From SIG598 sp045538015 (GTDB lineage: Bacteria; Bacillota; Clostridia; Oscillospirales; Acutalibacteraceae): a stretch of DNA of 26,091 bases. The stretch covers positions 1 through 26,091 of the forward strand of contig JAZSQO010000146.1 in NCBI GenBank assembly GCA_045538015.1, written 5' to 3'. Positions 21,693-26,091 of this stretch are shown here, piece after piece (position 1 is the stretch's first letter; each line of letters opens with the position of its first letter). The notes beneath the pieces were generated by a model, which saw nothing but the letters and a program-made list of their open reading frames with translations, did no database searches and had not been told where the DNA came from. A program made the translations under genes and the position numbers.

Positions 21693-21756
21693 TGTTTGTG
21701 TATATTATTTTTCCTTTGCGGATGGAACACGATAAGAAAATCAGGGAGGCTCAGCA

Positions 21757-22485
21757 ATGAAGGTCGATGTCAACATCATCAAAAGACCCGGCGTCAAGGT
21801 CGATGTGACCCTCGCCAGAGGCAGCCGCAGAGGCCGCCGCGTTACCATTCCGGTGAGAGTGGCGCCCTATCTTGCTGAGGAGACGGAGGACAGCTTCGTC
21901 GCCGATCTGTTTGACGAGGAGGACGTCCTGCTTCCCGAGGCTCAGGACGACGCCGACGCGCTCCCTGAGGAGCCGGAGGCCGAGGCTGAGGAAGAAGCCG
22001 TGGAGGAGATTCCCGCCGAGGAGCCTGCCGTGACCGAGGATATCGCCGAGGATTACGACCCGGACGAGGAGGAGCTGCTCCGCCTTATCGCCGAGGAGGA
22101 GGCCGAAATGGCCGCCGCGGCGAAAGCAGCGGAGGGCTTTGCTCAGACCGAAGCTCAGTTTGAAGCTCCGTATGAGCCGGCCGAGTTTATCCCCGAAGAA
22201 AGCGGCACGGCCGAGCCGGAGCAGGCTGAGCCCAAGCCGGACAGCCACTACATGAGCTACATCGACCGCACCGATGACGGCGGCATCCGCGAGGTGGACG
22301 ACACCCACGCCGCCGGCCAGAAGATCGTCTGCGTGAGCGGCGAAAGCGGACGCATCTCCCGGGTGTGCGGCTTCATCCGGAATAATTCCACTGCCGAGGA
22401 CCCCGCTTCCCCCTCTGTTGATGATCGGCTCTCCGAGGAGCTGTTCGATATGCTCGGCACGGAGCAGCAGCCCGCCGGGGAGTAA
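21757..22485 (+). CDS. Strongly acidic protein of unknown function
   Basis: A 242-residue protein with three zones. The start (1-36) is basic and beta-like (VDVNIIKRPGVKVDVTLARG, then RRGRRVTIPVRV). A middle of about 130 residues is full of Glu, Asp, Ala and Pro and is probably unfolded. The end (about 165-220) is more ordinary, with SHYMSYIDRTDDGG and QKIVCVSGESGRISRVCGFI, holding the only two cysteines. No signal peptide or membrane segment is seen, so it should be cytoplasmic. No family is recognised. The ATG at 21757 has AGGGAGG upstream; a clear terminator follows the gene. Confidence 0.8.
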   Translation: MKVDVNIIKRPGVKVDVTLARGSRRGRRVTIPVRVAPYLAEETEDSFVADLFDEEDVLLPEAQDDADALPEEPEAEAEEEAVEEIPAEEPAVTEDIAEDYDPDEEELLRLIAEEEAEMAAAAKAAEGFAQTEAQFEAPYEPAEFIPEESGTAEPEQAEPKPDSHYMSYIDRTDDGGIREVDDTHAAGQKIVCVSGESGRISRVCGFIRNNSTAEDPASPSVDDRLSEELFDMLGTEQQPAGE

Positions 22486-22520
22486 GTCTCCGAAAAACCT
22501 CAGATCAATCGCCTGCAGAG

Positions 22521-22553
22521 CCGCGTCACTTCAACCCGGTGACGCGGTTTTTC
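22521..22553 (+). terminator. Terminator after the acidic protein gene
   Basis: A nine-pair stem CCGCGTCAC/GTGACGCGG with a nine-base loop, followed by TTTTTCTT. The flavoprotein ribosome site begins about 17 bases after it. Confidence 0.9.
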
Positions 22554-22586
22554 TTATTATCATTCAGCGAAAGGAGTGCCGGCCCA

Positions 22587-23816
22587 ATGAGCAAAGCCCG
22601 GATAATCGTTGTGGGAGGCGGCCCCTCCGGCATGGCCGCGGCCATCACAGCCGCCCGCCGGGGCGTGCCAGTTCTTCTCCTTGAAGGGCAGGCCAGAGTG
22701 GGACGCAAGCTGCTGGCCACGGGCAACGGCCGGTGCAACATAACCAACGCCGGAATAGAGCCGAAGCGATACCGCAGCGGCACTCCCGGCACGATGGCGG
22801 CTGTGCTTGATTCCGTCCCGCCCGAGGAGGTAACGGAGTTTCTGCGCTCCCTCGGCCTTGAATGCTTCGAGGAGCGGGAGGGGCGCATATACCCTCGCTC
22901 CGAGCAGGCCGCTTCGGTGCTGGATATGCTCCGGGCGGAGCTGGAGCGGCTGGGCGTGGAAACGGTCAGCGAATGCCGGGTGGAGAGCGTCACGCCGGTG
23001 AGCGGCGGCTTTTCGCTGAAGGCCGGCGAGCGTTCCTTTTTCGCCGGCGCGGTCATCATGGCCTGCGGCTCTCCCGCCTCTCCCCAGCTGGGCGGCTGCG
23101 AAGACGGCGCGCGGATAATGAAAAGGCTGGGACATCGCCCCGCCGCCTTTTCTCCCGCGCTGGTGGGTCTGAAGGTGGATTCTCCCCATCTCAGGGCGCT
23201 CAAGGGCGTGCGCTGGCGCTGCCGGCTCAGCCTTCTGAACAACGGTACCGCAGTACACTCCGAGGCCGGCGAGGTTCAGTTCAACGAGGATAATCTTTCC
23301 GGCATCGTGACCATGCAGATGTCCTCCCGGGCAGCTCGGCTCAAGGGAGGCTGCGAGCTTTCCGCCGACCTTCTGCCCGAATACGACCGCCGGCAGACCG
23401 CAGAGCTGATAACCGAGCTGCGGGGTCTGCTGGGGCATATGCCTCTGAAGAGCTTTCTCTCCGGGCTGCTGAACAAGCGGCTGGCGGTGTGCCTGCTCAA
23501 GCAGGCTGGGATCACCAAGCTGGATCGCCCCGCCGCCCAGCTGACCGACCGGGACATCGCCGCCCTTGTCCGGGTGATAAAGGACTGGCGCCTGCCCGTC
23601 ACGGGAAACTGCGGCTGGAAAACGGCTCAGGTAGCCGCCGGCGGCATCCCGCTGAGCGAATTTGACAGCTGTCTGCGCTCCACCGTCCTTCCCGGGCTGT
23701 ACGCCTGCGGAGAGCTGCTGGACTGCGACGGCGACTGCGGCGGCTTCAACCTCCACTGGGCGTGGTGCACGGGCATCATCGCCGGATGGGCTGCCGCGGG
23801 AGCGATTGAAAAATAG
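22587..23816 (+). CDS. HI0933-family (BaiN/YhiN-like) FAD-dependent oxidoreductase
   Basis: A 409-residue flavoprotein. The FAD-binding start is RIIVVGGGPSGMAAAITAARRG (dinucleotide motif near residues 9-15, cited in two parts here because of its length), followed by the family mark ATGNGRCNITN. Near the end CGELLDCDGDCGGFNLHWAWCTG is the second FAD-contact region typical of the family. Relatives include BaiN, implicated in bile-acid dehydroxylation in gut clostridia, and the E. coli protein YhiN; most members have no proven substrate. The ATG at 22587 has AAAGGAG ten bases before it and gives the canonical start; the upstream in-frame start at 22539 lies in the terminator. Its stop is followed by the stem-loop array. 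Confidence 0.93.
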   Translation: MSKARIIVVGGGPSGMAAAITAARRGVPVLLLEGQARVGRKLLATGNGRCNITNAGIEPKRYRSGTPGTMAAVLDSVPPEEVTEFLRSLGLECFEEREGRIYPRSEQAASVLDMLRAELERLGVETVSECRVESVTPVSGGFSLKAGERSFFAGAVIMACGSPASPQLGGCEDGARIMKRLGHRPAAFSPALVGLKVDSPHLRALKGVRWRCRLSLLNNGTAVHSEAGEVQFNEDNLSGIVTMQMSSRAARLKGGCELSADLLPEYDRRQTAELITELRGLLGHMPLKSFLSGLLNKRLAVCLLKQAGITKLDRPAAQLTDRDIAALVRVIKDWRLPVTGNCGWKTAQVAAGGIPLSEFDSCLRSTVLPGLYACGELLDCDGDCGGFNLHWAWCTGIIAGWAAAGAIEK

Positions 23817-23903
23817 CGGTTGCAGAAAGTTTGGAAATACGCTTTGCCTGTTAGCAAATCAGAGCTACAGGCGATGAACATAAAAAATGCTTATTATAGG
23901 CTG

Positions 23904-24097
23904 TGGTCGCCCATTCGGGCGACCAGGGAACCCCCGCCGAGGGTTCCCTACGCCAAAACAGTCCACCGGACTGTTTATGGCTACCCTCCTGCGGCCGGCA
24001 CACGATGTGCCGGTTTTTCATCGCAGAGTATTTCGCTGACTGCGGTCAGCGACCAAAGGCGCTGCCTTTGGAAACCGCAAACCTTTGAAAAGGTTTG
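23904..24097. repeat. Array of seven consecutive perfect stem-loops
   Basis: Seven perfect short inverted repeats follow each other: 23904-23925 (TGGTCGCCC arm, 9 pairs), 23925-23949 (AGGGAACCC, 9), 23956-23976 (AAACAGTCC, 9), 23995-24013 (CCGGCACA, 8), 24034-24051 (CGCTGAC, 7), 24053-24071 (CCAAAGGC, 8) and 24078-24097 (CAAACCTTT, 9). Loops are 2-7 bases. The arms are all different, so it is not a simple tandem repeat. I believe similar composite hairpin tracts recur between genes in gut clostridia, where they give spurious reading frames, but cannot check that here. It fills most of the 358-base gap between two flavoprotein genes. Confidence 0.9.
23995..24018 (+). terminator. Terminator-like fourth hairpin of the array
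   Basis: CCGGCACA-cga-TGTGCCGG followed directly by five T is a good intrinsic terminator form on the plus strand. It may end transcription from the flavoprotein gene upstream. Confidence 0.55.
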
Positions 24098-24174
24098 ATC
24101 CAAACTTTATGTTTTGAATCCTTCAAGTGTCCGTAAAGAACCAAAAATAACCATCCGAAAGAGAGCCACCGGCC

Positions 24175-25737
24175 ATGCCACTGCTTGATAACATAAAAAT
24201 ATCCCCCCGCGGCGACACTCCCGAGGCGCTGCGCAGAGCCATAGCCAAAAAGGCCGGAGTGCAGCCGGGCGACCTTGGCGATATCCGCCTGCTCCGGCGC
24301 TCCGTTGACGCCCGCCGCAAGGATTCCGTGACGCTGGTGTACTCCGTGGAGTATGCCCTCCGTGGCGGGAAGCTGAGCGAATATGTCCGTCCCAAGCCCC
24401 AGCCGGTGTCCAAGGCTCCCCAGCTGCGCCCGGTGGTGGTGGGCAGCGGCCCGGCGGGTATGTTCTGCGCCCTGACCCTTGCCGAGGCCGGTCTGCGCCC
24501 CATCGTGCTGGAGCGTGGCCGTCCCGTGGAGGAGCGCACAAAAATCGTGGAAAGCTACTTCTCCGGCGGCCAGCTGGACAGCCAATGCAACGTCCAGTTC
24601 GGCGAGGGCGGAGCCGGCACCTTCTCCGACGGCAAGCTGACCACGGGCATCAAGGACTCCCGCATCGGCACGGTCAACGCCGCGCTGGTGGAGTTCGGCG
24701 CGCCGCCTGAGATCGCGTGGTCGGCCAAGCCCCACATCGGCACCGACCGCCTGCGGACGGTGGTGGCCAACATCCGTCACCGCATAGAAGAGCTGGGCGG
24801 AGAATACCGCTTCTCCACCCGTCTGAGCGACATTATTCTGGAAAACGGAGCGCTGAAGGGCGCTGTGATAACCACACCCGAGGGCGAGACCGGCGAGATA
24901 CCCTGTGAAGTCATCGTCCTTGCCACCGGCCACTCCGCCCGGGACACCTTTGAGATGCTCCACCGCCGTGGGCTTACCATGGAAGCAAAGCCTTTTTCCG
25001 TGGGTGCCCGCATCGAGCATCCTCAGCCTCTTATCGACCGGGCGCAGTACGGCGCCTTTGCCGGGCTGCCTTCCCTCGGCGCCGCCGACTACAAGCTGGC
25101 CGCCAAGACCCGTGAAGGCCGCGGAGTTTACACCTTCTGTATGTGCCCGGGCGGTCATGTGGTGGCCGCCGCCAGCGAGCCGGACAGCATCGTCACCAAC
25201 GGCATGAGCTATTACGCCCGGAGCGCCGCCAACGCCAACAGCGCCGTGCTGGTGGGAGTCACTCCTGCCGACTACGGCTCGGAGCATCCTCTGGCCGGCG
25301 TGGAATTTCAGCGGCGCATTGAGCGGGCCGCCTATGAATACACCCGCTGCTCAAAGGCCCCGGCTCAGCTGCTGGGCGATCTGCTGAGCGGCAGAGCCTC
25401 CGCCGGATGCGGCTCGGTGGAGCCAAGCTACCGGCCGGGCGTGGTCTTTGGCGAGATAGGCTGCTGCCTGCCCCGGTACATCACCGAGGGCATCGCCGAC
25501 GGCTGCAGAGAGTTCGACCGCCGCCTCAAGGGCTTCTGCCATCCGGAGGCGGTGCTCACCGCGCCGGAGAGCCGGAGCAGCTCGCCGGTGCGCATCCTGC
25601 GCGGAGAGGATCTCCAGTCCTCGGCCAGAGGAGTGTATCCCTGCGGCGAGGGCGCGGGCTACGCCGGAGGCATCATGTCCGCCGCGGTGGACGGCCTGCG
25701 CTGCGCCGAGCGGATAATCGCCCGATATTCAGAATGA
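24175..25737 (+). CDS. COG2509-type FAD-dependent dehydrogenase
   Basis: A 520-residue flavoprotein of the predicted FAD-dependent dehydrogenase group. A small N-terminal domain (about 1-75, with DIRLLRRSVDARRKD and VYSVEY) precedes the FAD-binding domain that begins RPVVVGSGPAGMFCALTLA (about 84-102). QCNVQFGEGGAGTFSDGKL and FSVGARIEHPQ are family marks, and YPCGEGAGYAGGIMSAAVDG near the end closes the FAD site. Several cysteines (CMCPGG, GCGSVEP, GCCLP) are noticeable. Substrate and electron partner are not known. The ATG at 24175 has only a weak ribosome site (AGAGAG). The next gene starts 20 bases after it and is probably co-transcribed. Confidence 0.93.
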   Translation: MPLLDNIKISPRGDTPEALRRAIAKKAGVQPGDLGDIRLLRRSVDARRKDSVTLVYSVEYALRGGKLSEYVRPKPQPVSKAPQLRPVVVGSGPAGMFCALTLAEAGLRPIVLERGRPVEERTKIVESYFSGGQLDSQCNVQFGEGGAGTFSDGKLTTGIKDSRIGTVNAALVEFGAPPEIAWSAKPHIGTDRLRTVVANIRHRIEELGGEYRFSTRLSDIILENGALKGAVITTPEGETGEIPCEVIVLATGHSARDTFEMLHRRGLTMEAKPFSVGARIEHPQPLIDRAQYGAFAGLPSLGAADYKLAAKTREGRGVYTFCMCPGGHVVAAASEPDSIVTNGMSYYARSAANANSAVLVGVTPADYGSEHPLAGVEFQRRIERAAYEYTRCSKAPAQLLGDLLSGRASAGCGSVEPSYRPGVVFGEIGCCLPRYITEGIADGCREFDRRLKGFCHPEAVLTAPESRSSSPVRILRGEDLQSSARGVYPCGEGAGYAGGIMSAAVDGLRCAERIIARYSE

Positions 25738-25757
25738 TCGCAAGGGAGGGAATCGCT

Positions 25758-26091
25758 GTGGATGAAGTCAGGATAGTGGAGGCGGAGGAGAAATACTGCG
25801 CCAGCCACACCGTTACCATGAACATCGTCGCCCGTGAAGGTCTTTACCTTTCCAACAATACCGGCTTCAGCAGCGAGTCCATTCTCTTCTTTTTCCATAG
25901 CTGCAGGCAGCTGGGCTATCCCCAGTACTATGTGGTCAACTCCCGTGACGAGGCCGTGGGCTGGTGCGATATCGTGCCCCGGAAGCTCACCGGCCGCCGG
26001 GTGGGCTACATCGGCGTGGGTCTTCGCCCGGAATACCGGGAGAAGGGCATCGGCACCCGGCTCATGCGCCACGCCATCGACCGCGCCGGAG
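25758..26091 (+). CDS. GNAT-family N-acetyltransferase (partial, 3' end outside window)
   Basis: The visible 111 residues hold the front and middle of a GNAT fold: helices at 25-50, VVNSRDEAVGWCDIVPR (strand pair), and the acetyl-CoA motif A GVGLRPEYREKGIGTRLM with R-E-K-G-I-G. It would transfer an acetyl group from acetyl-CoA to an unknown amine, possibly a protein N-terminus or side chain. The GTG at 25758 is chosen because AGGGAGGG sits eight bases before it; an ATG in the same frame at 25734 overlaps the upstream stop (ATGA) and would be a coupled alternative adding eight residues. Confidence 0.88.
   Translation, partial: MDEVRIVEAEEKYCASHTVTMNIVAREGLYLSNNTGFSSESILFFFHSCRQLGYPQYYVVNSRDEAVGWCDIVPRKLTGRRVGYIGVGLRPEYREKGIGTRLMRHAIDRAG

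Noticed and set aside
23904..24097. CRISPR array
   Set aside because: The palindromes differ from each other and there are no equal repeats with spacers.
23820..24098. A 92-residue reading frame across the stem-loop array
   Set aside because: It is made of the hairpin arms themselves, has no ribosome site, and looks like the spurious proteins such tracts often yield.

Overview
The window is GC-rich (by eye around 60%) and densely coded on both strands. Strong AGGAGG-type ribosome sites and TTGACA/TATAAT-type promoters sit in short AT-rich gaps. Gene content (CWB2 wall-binding repeats, BlaI/BlaR1-type pair, HD-GYP protein, ferredoxin-type aldo/keto reductase, HI0933-type flavoproteins, small clostridial proteins) points to an anaerobic Firmicute, most likely a gut clostridium of the Oscillospiraceae/Ruminococcaceae type. 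That placement is inference from gene types and style. No rRNA, tRNA, CRISPR array, phage or complete IS was seen.

Layout. 1-1480: the 5' part of a multidrug-type ABC exporter subunit, with its own promoter. 1641-3936: a Fur-family regulator with the ABC ATPase and permease of a zinc/manganese-type importer, read leftward from a consensus promoter that carries a perfect 10-1-10 palindromic Fur-family box. No substrate-binding protein is nearby, and a 172-bp MITE-like palindrome sits just upstream. 3934-9540: a membrane-anchored GHL10 glycosidase-like protein, a DUF1294 membrane protein with a histone-like lysine-rich insert, an unknown lipoprotein, an aldo/keto reductase with two 4Fe-4S motifs and a PHP phosphoesterase. 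9612-12466: a BlaI-type repressor, a BlaR1-type metalloprotease with an unusual large outer domain and a small membrane protein, behind a promoter covered by two matching dyads. 12685-13977: a membrane HD-GYP protein with a changed GYP motif. 14090-16977: xylBA (xylose use), followed by the tail of a broken HTH regulator gene. 17154-18860: a polysaccharide deacetylase with three CWB2 repeats, divergent from a cytidylate-kinase-like gene; the two promoters share one -10 region. 19733-22485: a small lipoprotein, a three-gene run of small unknown proteins, a YfcE-type phosphoesterase and an acidic protein of unknown function. 22587-26091: two FAD-dependent oxidoreductases separated by seven consecutive perfect stem-loops, then a GNAT acetyltransferase cut by the window edge.

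Working together: the Fur-type regulator probably senses metal and controls its own operon with the importer; BlaI/BlaR1 probably forms a signal-cleavage-derepression switch; XylA and XylB convert xylose to xylulose 5-phosphate; GHL10 and deacetylase proteins probably act on the cell wall or on glycans. The most unusual items are the stem-loop array at 23904-24097, the MITE at 3757-3928, the tandem BlaI-type operator, the bidirectional promoter at 18917-18970, and the three-gene cluster of unknown small proteins.
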